Positions 20,160-29,091 of a DNA stretch of 64,000 nucleotides are shown piece after piece. The first letter of the stretch is position 1. Each line of letters begins with the position of its first letter. Origin of the DNA: Xiheibacterium sp038325765 (GTDB lineage: Bacteria; Myxococcota_A; Polyangia; Nannocystales; Nannocystaceae); contig JBBQJI010000001.1 of NCBI GenBank assembly GCA_038325765.1, forward strand, positions 124,001-188,000. The letters run 5' to 3'. The position numbers and the translations under genes were made by a program. The notes below the pieces were generated by a model that saw only the letters and a program-made list of their open reading frames with translations, searched no databases and had not been told where the DNA came from.

Positions 20160-22823
20160 ATGCTGCGGGGCATGAAGGACCCGCGGCCGCAGCCGATCCA
20201 ACGCAAGGACTACCGACCCCCCGCGTTCCTGATCGACGAGGTCGAGCTGGGCTTCGTGCTCGACGAGCACCGCACGCGGGTGACCGCGAGCATGCATGTG
20301 CGCCGCAACCCCGAAGTGCCCGCGCTCCCCGAGTTGCGCCTCGACGGTGAGCGACTGCAGCTCGTCTCGATCGCCGTCGACGGCACGCCGCTGCCGCCCG
20401 GCGCTTACGAGGTCCTGCCCGACGCGCTCGTGGTGCCGGTGCCCGGCGACCGCTTCGTGCTGACCACCGTGGTGGAGATCGATCCGGCGAACAACACCGA
20501 GCTGTCGGGGCTGTATCGCTCGGGCACCGCGCTTTGCACCCAGTGCGAGGCCGAGGGCTTCCGCCGTATCACCTACTTCCTCGATCGCCCCGACGTGATG
20601 GCCCGCTACACCACGACGATCGAGGCCGATGCGGCCCGCTTCCCGGTGCTGTTGTCCAACGGCAACCGCACCGGCCAAGAGACGCTCGACGGCGGTCGGC
20701 ACCGGGTGTCATGGCGCGATCCGTTCCCCAAGCCGAGCTATCTGTTCGCCTTGGTCGCCGCCGATCTGCGCTGCCACGCCGGCTCGTTCCGCACCCACTC
20801 GGGCCGCGACGTGCGGCTCGAGATCTGGGTCGAGCCGGTCAACCTCGACGCTTGCGGCCATGCGCTCCGCTCGCTGCAGCGGGCGATGGCGTGGGACGAG
20901 GAGACGTTCGGCCTCGAGTACGATCTCGATCTCTACATGATCGTCGCCGTCAGCGACTTCAACATGGCGGCGATGGAGAACAAGGGCCTCAACATCTTCA
21001 ACGCGAAGTACGTGCTGGCAAAGCCGGAGACGGCGACCGACGACGACTACGAGAACATCGAGGCCGTGATCGCCCACGAGTACTTCCACAACTGGACGGG
21101 CAATCGCGTGACCTGCCGCGACTGGTTCCAGCTCACCCTCAAAGAGGGGCTGACCGTCTTCCGCGACGAGCAGTTCACCGCCGACATGACCTCGGCCGCG
21201 GTCAAGCGCATCCACGACGTCATCACGCTGCGCACCGCGCAGTTCGCCGAGGACCAGTCGCCCACGGCCCACCCGATCCGCCCCGACGCATACATCGAGA
21301 TGAACAACTTCTACACCGTCACGGTGTACAGCAAGGGCGCCGAGGTCGTGCGGATGATGCACACGCTGCTGGGCGCCTTTGGGTTCCGTCGCGGGATGGA
21401 TCTGTACTTCGAGCGCCACGACGGTCAGGCCGTCACGTGCGATGACTTCCGCGCGGCGATGGCCGACGCCAACGCGGCCGACCTCGCGCAGTTCGGCCTG
21501 TGGTATGCGCAGGCCGGCACGCCGATCGTGGAGGCCCACGGCACCCACGATGTCCAGGCGCGCACGATGACGGTGGTGCTTCGCCAGCGCGCGCCCGTCA
21601 ACGTCGATCCCGCGCAATGGCAGCCGATGCACATCCCTGTCGCGATGGGGTTGCTGGGGCCGGCCGGGCGGGACCTCGCGCTTCTGGTCGGTGGTGACGG
21701 TGCTACGGTGCGCGGCACCACGGCATTGCTCGAGCTCCGCGAGGCCACAGGCACGTGGGTGTTCGAAGGGATCGACGCACCGCCGGTGATGTCGCTGCTG
21801 CGGGGGTTCAGCGCGCCGGTGAAGCTGCACGTCGATCGCACCCCCGACGAGCTCGCGTTTCTCATGGCTCACGACGCCGACCCGTTCAGCCGTTGGGACG
21901 CCGGCCAGGCCCTCGCCGAGGCGAGCCTGTCGGCGCTGGTCCGCGATCGCGCGGCGGGACGGCCGCTGGCGCTCGATCCCCGCTTCGTCGCCGCGTTCGG
22001 GCGGCTGCTCGCCGACCGCGACCTCGACGGCTCGTTGCGCGCCGCGATGCTCACGCTGCCCGACGAGCGCGCGCTGGCGCAGCATGCCGAGACGATCGAT
22101 GTCGACGGCATCCACGCGGCCCGCGAATTCGTGATCCGCGAGCTTGCGGGCGCCCACCACGACGCGTTCATGGCGCTGTACGAGGCCGAGCGACCGCGGG
22201 CGGGGTACGACGCGAGCCGCGAACAGATCGCCTCGCGGCGGGCGCGGGCCGTGGCGCTGCGTTACCTCGTCTCGGCGTCGCGGCCCCCCGGTGTGCAGCT
22301 CGCGCTCGCGCAGTTCGAGGCCGCCGACAACATGAGCGACTCCCAGGCTGCGCTGCAGTGCCTGGTGGACGTCGAGGGCGACGTGCGCGAGGCGCCGCTG
22401 TCGGCGTTCTTCGAGCGCTGGTCGCACGACCCGTTGGTGCTCGACAAGTGGTTCTCGGTGCAGGCCGGTAGCGACCGCCCCGACACGCTGGAGCGCGTCG
22501 CCTTGCTGATGGCGCACCCCGAGTTCAACCTGCGCCAGCCCAACCGCGTGCGGGCGCTGCTCGGTGCGTTCTCGGTCCGCAACCAGGTCCGCTTCCACGA
22601 CGCCAGCGGTCGCGGCTATCGGTTGCTCGCCGACGCGGTGATCGGGATCGACGGCGGCAACCCCCAGCTTGCCGCGCGCATGGTCGGCGCGCTCATGCAG
22701 TGGCGACGCTTCGATGCCGTCCGCTCCGATGGGATGCGCGCCGAACTCATGCGCATCGCCGCGCACCCCGGGCTGTCGGGCGACGTCGGCGAACTCGTCA
22801 ACAAGGCGCTGGACGCCGCGTGA
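20160..22823 (+). CDS. pepN: Aminopeptidase N (M1 family)
   Basis: 887 residues, close to the 870 of E. coli PepN. The substrate-anchoring GAMEN-like motif is AAMENKG near 270, and zinc ligands are H306, H310 and E329 (HEYFHNWTGNR and LTLKEG) with catalytic E307; spacing matches the family. C-terminal helical domain is complete. It removes N-terminal residues from peptides in the cytosol. An ATG at 20172 is an alternative start four codons downstream. The gene is divergent from the FCD regulator and its start is 40 bases from the operator, so cross-regulation is possible but unproven. Confidence 0.96.
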   Translation: MLRGMKDPRPQPIQRKDYRPPAFLIDEVELGFVLDEHRTRVTASMHVRRNPEVPALPELRLDGERLQLVSIAVDGTPLPPGAYEVLPDALVVPVPGDRFVLTTVVEIDPANNTELSGLYRSGTALCTQCEAEGFRRITYFLDRPDVMARYTTTIEADAARFPVLLSNGNRTGQETLDGGRHRVSWRDPFPKPSYLFALVAADLRCHAGSFRTHSGRDVRLEIWVEPVNLDACGHALRSLQRAMAWDEETFGLEYDLDLYMIVAVSDFNMAAMENKGLNIFNAKYVLAKPETATDDDYENIEAVIAHEYFHNWTGNRVTCRDWFQLTLKEGLTVFRDEQFTADMTSAAVKRIHDVITLRTAQFAEDQSPTAHPIRPDAYIEMNNFYTVTVYSKGAEVVRMMHTLLGAFGFRRGMDLYFERHDGQAVTCDDFRAAMADANAADLAQFGLWYAQAGTPIVEAHGTHDVQARTMTVVLRQRAPVNVDPAQWQPMHIPVAMGLLGPAGRDLALLVGGDGATVRGTTALLELREATGTWVFEGIDAPPVMSLLRGFSAPVKLHVDRTPDELAFLMAHDADPFSRWDAGQALAEASLSALVRDRAAGRPLALDPRFVAAFGRLLADRDLDGSLRAAMLTLPDERALAQHAETIDVDGIHAAREFVIRELAGAHHDAFMALYEAERPRAGYDASREQIASRRARAVALRYLVSASRPPGVQLALAQFEAADNMSDSQAALQCLVDVEGDVREAPLSAFFERWSHDPLVLDKWFSVQAGSDRPDTLERVALLMAHPEFNLRQPNRVRALLGAFSVRNQVRFHDASGRGYRLLADAVIGIDGGNPQLAARMVGALMQWRRFDAVRSDGMRAELMRIAAHPGLSGDVGELVNKALDAA

Positions 22824-22907
22824 ACCGCCGGCTGCGCCCCACGGCGGGCGGTTCGGGCTCGGTCGCCCGGTTGGGCGCCGCCAGCTGGCGCTCCGCCATC
22901 GCGGTGG

Positions 22908-22913
22908 TAAAGT
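22908..22913 (+). promoter_or_regulatory. Possible -10 (TAAAGT) for the lipoprotein gene
   Basis: TAAAGT ends 8 bases before the ATG at 22922 and supports that start over longer in-frame possibilities. Confidence 0.38.
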
Positions 22914-22921
22914 CGCCACAG

Positions 22922-23503
22922 ATGCTTGCAGTTTGGGGTGGGGTAGCTCTTCTGGTCGTCGCGGTGGCGGGATGCGGGGCGCGCGTGTCCGGCGACGAGG
23001 GCGGCAGCTCGGGACCCGGCAGCTCGGGGTCCGACACGACGGAGTCCTCGTCGGGGCAGGAGCCGGTCGTCGGATGGTTCGAGCTCGGCTTCGGCGACAC
23101 CGCGTTCACGCCGCTGCACGACGGCGATGCGCTGCCGGTGGTCTGGGGCGGGCAGGGGGCGGCGATGTTTCCCCTGCCGGTACGCGGCGCCGAGTTCGTG
23201 CTGCCCGATCCTCCGAGCGACTACACCTCCGAGCTCGCGCCGCTGTTCGACTTCGAACTCGACATCGAGGGTTACAACGACGGTCCGGGCGGGCACTTCA
23301 AGCGCGCCGCCAACTACCCCATCACCTTCGAGGTGCTGCCCGACGGCAGCTACGAGTTTCTGTACGTCGCCGTGCTGCTGCCCGACGAGCTCGATCCGGG
23401 GGTGCTCGAGGGCCTGCCCGCGCACCTGTGGGCGCGACTGCGGCCCCACGGATCGGCGCCGTTCGAGGTCGAGTACGACCTCGTGGTCGCGGCGCCCCGG
23501 TAG
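22922..23503 (+). CDS. Lipoprotein, hypothetical
   Basis: 193 residues. Signal peptide with lipobox VAVAGC, Cys18. A Gly/Ser/Thr-rich linker (about 22-48) precedes a folded domain with repeated acidic turns and aromatic strands (FELGFGDTAFTPL, YEFLYVAVLLP). Linkers of this kind are typical of myxobacterial lipoproteins. No family recognised. Start at 22922 puts the hydrophobic core and lipobox at normal distances. Confidence 0.78.
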   Translation: MLAVWGGVALLVVAVAGCGARVSGDEGGSSGPGSSGSDTTESSSGQEPVVGWFELGFGDTAFTPLHDGDALPVVWGGQGAAMFPLPVRGAEFVLPDPPSDYTSELAPLFDFELDIEGYNDGPGGHFKRAANYPITFEVLPDGSYEFLYVAVLLPDELDPGVLEGLPAHLWARLRPHGSAPFEVEYDLVVAAPR

Positions 23504-23517
23504 CGATCCGGCGGCGA

Positions 23518-24669
23518 TCACCGGCGCAGGCGGGCGAGCGCGGCGAGGATCGCCTCGCCGTAGCGCTCGGTCTCCCAGGTATCGAGCACGGCGCACTCGT
23601 CGAGCGCTGCGGGATCGCCCGGATCCGCGTCGGCGATCTTCGTGAGGGCGTCCTTGGCGAGGATCATGTCCGGCTCGAGTCGGCGGGCGGCGGCGTGATC
23701 GCGTCGCCAGTCGCGGAGCGCATCGAAGCGCGCGCGCAAGCGGGCGTCGGGACGGACCGGCGCTGGCGGCCACGGCGGCGGCGCAACGTCGGCCGCCGCA
23801 GCGATGCGGGCGAGCACGGTCGATGCGTGGCGGTGGGCGATGGGCCCACCGACGCCGCGCGTCTGCACCAGCGCGTGCCGCGTGGTCGGGCGCGTGCGGG
23901 CGAGATCGAGCAGCACCGCGTCGCTGAGCACACGGTACGGCGCGCGGTCGAGGGTGCGCGCGAGCTCCTCGCGCAGCCCGTACAGCGCCGCGAGCGTGGA
24001 CCGACCCGGATCGTCGAGATCGCGGGCGCCGCCTATCTGCGACCAGCCATCGGGATCGACCTCGCGGGGGCGCGCGACAAGCTCGGTCAGGCGCGCGCAC
24101 GCGTGCTCGAATTCCTCGAGGAAGCCGGCCCGGGCGAGCTCGGCATGTTGCAGCGTGCGTAGCGGGGCGAGGTAGCGGGTGTCGTTGCACGCGTACTCGA
24201 GGGCGCTGCGCGACAGCGGCCGCTGCGACCAGTCGTGTCGCTGCCAACGCTTGTCGCTGACGCAGCCGAAGTGCTCGCTCAGGATGTCGCCGAGCCCCTT
24301 CTTGGGCCAGGCGAGGGCGCGCGCGGCGAGCATCGTGTCGAAGACGTTCGCCAGGCGGAGATCGAAATCCCGCCGTAGGCAGCGGATGTCATTGTCGGCG
24401 GCGTGGAGGATCTTGATGCGCGCGGGGTCGGCGAGCCACGGGCCCAGTGGCGCGGGATCGATCGCCAGCGGATCGATCACCACGTCGAAGTCGTCGACGG
24501 TGATCTGCAGGAGGCACACCCGCTCGCGGTAGGCGACGAAACCGTTGGACTCGGTGTCGATGCCGGCGATGGGGGCGTCGTCGAGCCGCGCGATCAGATC
24601 GCGCAGCTTGGTGGCGTCGTCGACGAGGCGAAACGGGGGCCGCTCGAGCACGCGCGTGGCAGTTAGCAC
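23518..24669 (-). CDS. rnd: Ribonuclease D
   Basis: 383 residues, near the 375 of E. coli RNase D. DEDD exonuclease motifs are in order: D38/E40 (AGIDTESNG), D94 (AADNDIRCL) and Y159-x3-D163 (EYACNDTRYL). An HRDC-like domain follows (about 205-285) and a second, weaker helical domain to the end. It trims 3' ends of tRNA precursors. The GTG at 24669 is preferred: a longer frame to 24771 would add a Pro/Thr-rich tail overlapping the divergent membrane-protein gene. Confidence 0.93.
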   Translation of the reverse strand: MLTATRVLERPPFRLVDDATKLRDLIARLDDAPIAGIDTESNGFVAYRERVCLLQITVDDFDVVIDPLAIDPAPLGPWLADPARIKILHAADNDIRCLRRDFDLRLANVFDTMLAARALAWPKKGLGDILSEHFGCVSDKRWQRHDWSQRPLSRSALEYACNDTRYLAPLRTLQHAELARAGFLEEFEHACARLTELVARPREVDPDGWSQIGGARDLDDPGRSTLAALYGLREELARTLDRAPYRVLSDAVLLDLARTRPTTRHALVQTRGVGGPIAHRHASTVLARIAAAADVAPPPWPPAPVRPDARLRARFDALRDWRRDHAAARRLEPDMILAKDALTKIADADPGDPAALDECAVLDTWETERYGEAILAALARLRR

Positions 24670-24749
24670 GGCGGGCCGCCCAGCGGCAGCGGTGTGCGGC
24701 TGCGGCGTCCGCGTGGGCCTGGTGTTGGTGCTAGCCTCCGGGTCCGACG

Positions 24750-25757
24750 ATGGCGGAATCGCGCGGCGCACTGCTGTGGACGCTCCTGGTCAGGGCGATC
24801 CCGTGGATCTCGCTCGCCGTGGGCATCGTCGGCGCGGTGCTCATGGACCGCGGACCGTCGCGCGGGGCGATCGTGGCCATCGTCGCGGTCGCGTCGTACC
24901 TGGTGCTGTTCGTCGTGCTGTGGCTCGAGCGCAAGCGCGAGCGGGACGACGCCGCGCAGCCGACGAAGATCGTGCGCACCGTCCGGTTCTCGGTCCTGAT
25001 GCTCACGCAGTCGAGCATCCACCTGCAGCTGTATTTCGTGCTGCCGTTCTACTTCAAGGCCTACGCTGGCACGGTCGCCCACACGATCTTCGTGGGGATG
25101 CTGTGCGCGGCAGCCCTGGCCTCGCTGTGGGATCCGCTGACCGAATGGTTGCTCGTGCGCACCCGCCTCGGTGTGATGCTGCCGGCGTTCGCGACGTTCT
25201 GCGTGATGGCGGCGGTGTTACCGGGGCTCGGGTTGGGCAACGGCGAGTCGATGTGGATCGCCGCGGGCGCGGCGGGGCTGGCCCTGCCGGTGATGGTCTT
25301 CGCCGACCACCTGCGCGGCCGGCCGCTGCTGCGGGCGCTTTCCGGCGCTGTCGGTATCGGCCTCGTGATTCCCGCCGCGCTGCTGCTCGGCGCGACGCGC
25401 ATGGTGCCCGCGGTGCCGATGGATCTCCTCGATGCGGCGATCGGCACCCGCCGTGTCGGCTACGACGTCGCCGATCCCATCGACACGATCGATCACGTGC
25501 CGCCGCGGCTGGTCTGCGCCACCGCCATCTTCGCCCCCCTGGGCGTCCGCGACCGTCTGGTGCACGTGTGGCGCAAGGACGGCGAGGTCATGGATCGCAT
25601 CGAGCTCGAGATCCGCGGCGGCCGCGAAGATGGCTTCCGCACCTATTCGATCAAGCGCAACTTCGGCGCCGAGCCCAACGGGCGATGGAGCTGCGCGGTC
25701 GAGACGGTATCGGGTCAGTTCCTGGGCCAGCGCGTCATCGACATCGTGTCATCGTAG
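24750..25757 (+). CDS. Membrane protein with C-terminal DUF2914
   Basis: 335 residues. Seven or so membrane segments fill residues 8-225. The C-terminal soluble domain (about 240-330) has the DUF2914 pattern: VCATAIFAPLGVRDRLVHVW, then RIELEIRGGREDGFRTYS and GRWSCAVETVSGQFLGQR. The N-terminal region resembles DUF5924. Function of both is unknown. It converges with the EamA gene, overlapping by 9 bases. Confidence 0.82.
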   Translation: MAESRGALLWTLLVRAIPWISLAVGIVGAVLMDRGPSRGAIVAIVAVASYLVLFVVLWLERKRERDDAAQPTKIVRTVRFSVLMLTQSSIHLQLYFVLPFYFKAYAGTVAHTIFVGMLCAAALASLWDPLTEWLLVRTRLGVMLPAFATFCVMAAVLPGLGLGNGESMWIAAGAAGLALPVMVFADHLRGRPLLRALSGAVGIGLVIPAALLLGATRMVPAVPMDLLDAAIGTRRVGYDVADPIDTIDHVPPRLVCATAIFAPLGVRDRLVHVWRKDGEVMDRIELEIRGGREDGFRTYSIKRNFGAEPNGRWSCAVETVSGQFLGQRVIDIVSS

Positions 25758-26630
25758 ATCGGCGATCACGAGCACGGTGCCCGCGGCCATCATCGCCACC
25801 GCGACGAGCTTGCGCGAGGTGAGGGGCTCGCCGAAGACGGCGCGGCCCAGGGCCAGCGCCGCGACCATGCCCACGGTGCGCTTGACGGCTTCGATCACGG
25901 CGACGTCGATGTCCTGGATGGCGAACAGCTGGAAGCCCATCGCGGCGGCGGCGACGAGAGCGGCGACGACGAGGCGCACCGGCGCGCGCCTGGCCTGCTG
26001 AAGCTCGCCCAGGCGCCCGCGCACCGCCAGCCACACCGTCGCGCCCAGGGCGGTGCCAAAGCTGAGCACCAGCGCGTGCACAGGCAGCGGCGCGTGCGAG
26101 GTGGCCCGCCGATCGAGCACGATGGTCATCGCCCAGCACAGGGCCACGCCGAGCATCGCGGCGCTGGCGGGCTCGCGCAACATCGTGGTGACCTGGACCA
26201 GCCCGCGGCGGCCGGCGCCGTGGAGGATCATCGCGCCGAGCATGACCGCGGCGATGCCCGCGGTCTGGAACCACGTAGGGACCTGACCAAGCAGCGGGAT
26301 GCCGATCAGCGAGGTGAACACCGGCACGAACGCGAGCATCGGGATCGCCACGCTGAATTGCGACGAGGCGATGGCATAAAGGTAGAGCACCGCGGCGACG
26401 ATGTTGAAGACGACGCTCGCCACAGCCCACGGCCAGTACAGCGGTGCGATGACGCCCGGTGGCGACTGGGCGACCCACAGCGCGAGCGCAGGGGCTTGGC
26501 CCACCGCCAGCCATACCGCCAGGCCGACCATGTCCATGCGCGACGACAGCTGCTTGCGCAGCACGTCGAGCACCGCCCACAGCACCGCGCAGGTGAGCGC
26601 GGCGGCCAACCCGATTTGCAGCGGGGTCAC
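25749..26630 (-). CDS. EamA-like transporter (DMT superfamily)
   Basis: 293 residues, ten hydrophobic segments in two homologous halves, as in EamA/RhaT-type metabolite exporters. KQLSSRMDMVGLAVWLAVG and PMLAFVPVFTSLIGIPLLGQ sit in the first half; VKRTVGMVAALALGRAVFGEPLTSRK in the second is the usual signature end. Start is a GTG overlapping the panC stop in a GTGA junction, so it is translated with panC. Export or uptake of a pantothenate-related or other small metabolite is a guess from context only. Confidence 0.85.
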   Translation of the reverse strand: MTPLQIGLAAALTCAVLWAVLDVLRKQLSSRMDMVGLAVWLAVGQAPALALWVAQSPPGVIAPLYWPWAVASVVFNIVAAVLYLYAIASSQFSVAIPMLAFVPVFTSLIGIPLLGQVPTWFQTAGIAAVMLGAMILHGAGRRGLVQVTTMLREPASAAMLGVALCWAMTIVLDRRATSHAPLPVHALVLSFGTALGATVWLAVRGRLGELQQARRAPVRLVVAALVAAAAMGFQLFAIQDIDVAVIEAVKRTVGMVAALALGRAVFGEPLTSRKLVAVAMMAAGTVLVIADLR

Positions 26631-27475
26631 GGGGTGAGCACGGTGTTGTCGATGAGCCGCACGCCGCCGAAGAACACGGCGACGGCGCAGAGCGTCGGGC
26701 GTATGACCTCGCCTGTCGGCTGGAGGTCGGCGGCGTCGACGAACTCGACGTAGTCGATGCGACCAGGCGAGAGCGCGGCCTGGGCACCCGCGCCCAGCGC
26801 CGCGGTCGTGCGCTCGCCGGCGTCGAAGCGGCGACGGACCTCGCCGAGCCACCTCGGGATCGCGAGGGCGCCCTGCCGCGATGAAGGGTCGAGGTTCGCG
26901 TTGCGGCTCGAGCGGGCCAGGCCATCGGGCTCGCGCACGATGGGCATGCCAACGATGGTGCCGGGCAGGAACAGATCGGTGTGCATGCGGCGGATGATCG
27001 CGAGCTGCTGGAAGTCCTTCTCGCCGAACAGTGACACGTCGGGACGCACGAGGCCCAGCAGCTTGCAGACCACGGTGCACACGCCGCGGAAGTGGCCCGG
27101 CCGCGATCGCCCGCACAGGTGGCGGTCGAGGCCCTCGACGTCGACCCACGTGGCGCCACCGCCGGCCTGCCGCGCGCCGTACAGCTCGCTCGGATCGGCG
27201 GGGCAGAACACCGCATCGACGCCGCAGTCCTCGGCCTTGGCGAGATCACCGGGCTCGTCGTGCGGATATCGATCGAGATCCTCGCCCGGCCCGAACTGCG
27301 TGGGGTTGACGAAGATCGACAGCACGACGCGGCCCTCGCCCGCCCGTCGCCGCGCCTCGCGGAGCAGCGAGAGATGACCCTCGTGCAAGAAGCCCATGCT
27401 CGGGACGAAGGCGATCTCGCCCGCTTGCGCGCTGCGCCAGGCCCTGAACTCCGCGGTGCGTCGCAGCACGAGCAT
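26627..27475 (-). CDS. panC: Pantothenate synthetase
   Basis: 282 residues, same length as E. coli PanC (283). Motifs intact: VPSMGFLHEGHLSLLREA (HIGH-like ATP site), IFVNPTQFGPGEDLDRYP, GHFRGVCTVVCKL, DVSLFGEKDFQQL and ARSSRN near 185. It joins pantoate and beta-alanine using ATP in coenzyme A synthesis. The ATG at 27475 gives the correct N-terminus. panB and panD are not in the window. Coupled to the EamA-like transporter. Confidence 0.97.
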   Translation of the reverse strand: MLVLRRTAEFRAWRSAQAGEIAFVPSMGFLHEGHLSLLREARRRAGEGRVVLSIFVNPTQFGPGEDLDRYPHDEPGDLAKAEDCGVDAVFCPADPSELYGARQAGGGATWVDVEGLDRHLCGRSRPGHFRGVCTVVCKLLGLVRPDVSLFGEKDFQQLAIIRRMHTDLFLPGTIVGMPIVREPDGLARSSRNANLDPSSRQGALAIPRWLGEVRRRFDAGERTTAALGAGAQAALSPGRIDYVEFVDAADLQPTGEVIRPTLCAVAVFFGGVRLIDNTVLTP

Positions 27476-27501
27476 GGCGCATCGTGCCACAGCGCTGTGG
27501 C

Positions 27502-28425
27502 TCACCGCACCGGCGCCGGCGTGCGCACCAGCGCCGCGCGATGGCGGCGGGCGAGGACGCGGTCGGGCTCGTCGACCTCGGGTCGCGTCAGGTAGGCGTC
27601 CCACAGCGGGATCGCGCTGCCGGGATCGTCGCCGATCTGGCGCTCGAGCGCGCGGAGATACACGCGCTCGTGGATCGGCAGGAGGCTCTCGGTGGCGATA
27701 CGGGACAAGATGTGGCCGGCGTCGTTGCGCAGCTCCATCAGCTCGGCGCGGGACGCCGCGGGGGCGCCGCTGCGATCGAGGACGAGGGCGCGGATGTAGC
27801 GGGTGATCGTGCGGTCCTCGCTCGGCGTCCCTTCAGACGCGCGGTGGGCGAGCTCCATGGCGGCTTCGATGTCGCCCGCGACCAGCGCGATCACGGCCCC
27901 CATCCGATCGCTGCGCCAACGCTCGACGTCGCAGTGCGCGACCGCGTCGTCGAGTGCGACTCTGGCCTCGGCGTGGCGGCCCAGGGCGAGCAGCGCGTAG
28001 GCGCGCAAGAACCTGGCCTCGCGCGGGGCGGCCTCGCGGCGGCGTGCGGACTCGTCGATGCTGCGCTCCAGCCAACGCAGCGCCTGGGTCACCCGACGAC
28101 GATGATCCTCGATGACCGGCCCCAGACCCACGCCGGGCTCGGGGCCAAGGCCCAGGTCACCCGCCGCGATGATCTCGAACTGCGCGGCGAGAAAAAGGAT
28201 CTCGGGCACCGCGGGGCACCGCGCGGCGCGCTCGGTCCACGGCGAGGGATCGTCCTCGGCGCCGCGGACACCGACGCCGTTGCGCAGCGCCGCGGCCTGG
28301 CGGGCGAGCTCGTCGCACACCGCCCAACCGGTCGCGCCGGCGCGCGCCCACACGGTGGGTGGCGGCGCGCTCGCGGGCCGCCACGCCGGCGCGAGCAGCC
28401 ACCACGCCAAGAGCGCCGTCCGCAT
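27502..28425 (-). CDS. Exported hypothetical protein, helical repeats
   Basis: 307 residues. Short signal peptide (MRTALLAWWLLAPAWRPASA). The rest is Ala/Arg/Glu-rich helix with TPR-like pairs, for example ARFLRAYALLALGRHAEARVALDDAV near 145. One Cys-rich spot (VERWRS, AHCDV) is not a haem motif. Function unknown. It lies 26 bases before panC on the same strand, so may be in its operon. A GATACT hexamer stands 7 bases before the ATG. Confidence 0.65.
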   Translation of the reverse strand: MRTALLAWWLLAPAWRPASAPPPTVWARAGATGWAVCDELARQAAALRNGVGVRGAEDDPSPWTERAARCPAVPEILFLAAQFEIIAAGDLGLGPEPGVGLGPVIEDHRRRVTQALRWLERSIDESARRREAAPREARFLRAYALLALGRHAEARVALDDAVAHCDVERWRSDRMGAVIALVAGDIEAAMELAHRASEGTPSEDRTITRYIRALVLDRSGAPAASRAELMELRNDAGHILSRIATESLLPIHERVYLRALERQIGDDPGSAIPLWDAYLTRPEVDEPDRVLARRHRAALVRTPAPVR

Positions 28426-28432
28426 GCCCTCG

Positions 28433-28438
28433 AGTATC
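28433..28438 (-). promoter_or_regulatory. Possible -10 (GATACT)
   Basis: GATACT on the minus strand ends 7 bases before the ATG at 28425. A weaker match than its counterparts elsewhere. Confidence 0.3.
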
Positions 28439-28495
28439 GCACGCAACGGGGCGAAAACTTGCGGTGGGAGGCCTGCGTTGCGCAGAGTCGGGGCG

Positions 28496-29023
28496 ATGTC
28501 GACCACGCCGATTCCGCCTGCGCGCCGCAAGGCCAAGAAGGCGCGGCGCGTGGAGCCGCCGGCCGCCGAGCTCGACCCCGAGCTCGACCCCGACCCCGAC
28601 CCCGAGCGCGACCCCGACCCCGACGCTCACGCCCGCGTCATCCCCCGCGCCCGCGCCGTCGCGTTCGCCCGCGGAGCCGCGCGCGTGGCGGTGCCGGCCG
28701 CCGCGTGGGCCGCCCAAAGGTGCGCACGGGCGGCCTCCGTCACCGCTGCTGCCGCGTGGCGACGACGTCGGGCGCTGCAAGCCCTGCTCACCCGCGGCGT
28801 GTGGTGGGCCGCGCTCGTGGGATGGGCGGCCACCGCGATCGCGCTGTGGAGCATCGACGCGATCGACGTGCAACGCTCCCTCGCGGTGTTCGCCGCCGGC
28901 GCCGTCGCGTGCGTGGCCGTCGTCGCGTTCGGCCGCGCCGCTCACCTGCGCTGGCTGGGCGGCGTGCTGGGCTCCATGCACGGTGTCAGCGCGGTGCTGC
29001 TGTGGTTCGTCGCCAACGGTTGA
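28496..29023 (+). CDS. Membrane protein with Asp-Pro repeat
   Basis: 175 residues. A basic N-terminus is followed by an acidic DP-repeat (about 27-44) encoded by tandem GACCCC codons, an Arg/Ala-rich region, and two to three membrane segments in the C-terminal half (WWAALVGWAATAIALW, LAVFAAGAVACVAVVAF, VSAVLLWFVANG). No family recognised. Divergent from the exported helical protein, 70 bases apart. Confidence 0.62.
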   Translation: MSTTPIPPARRKAKKARRVEPPAAELDPELDPDPDPERDPDPDAHARVIPRARAVAFARGAARVAVPAAAWAAQRCARAASVTAAAAWRRRRALQALLTRGVWWAALVGWAATAIALWSIDAIDVQRSLAVFAAGAVACVAVVAFGRAAHLRWLGGVLGSMHGVSAVLLWFVANG

Positions 29024-29091
29024 TCGCGACGGCCCGCGGACGACACCGTGTGGCTTGCGGCCCTGGGCCCATTCGCGCCACGCTACGGATC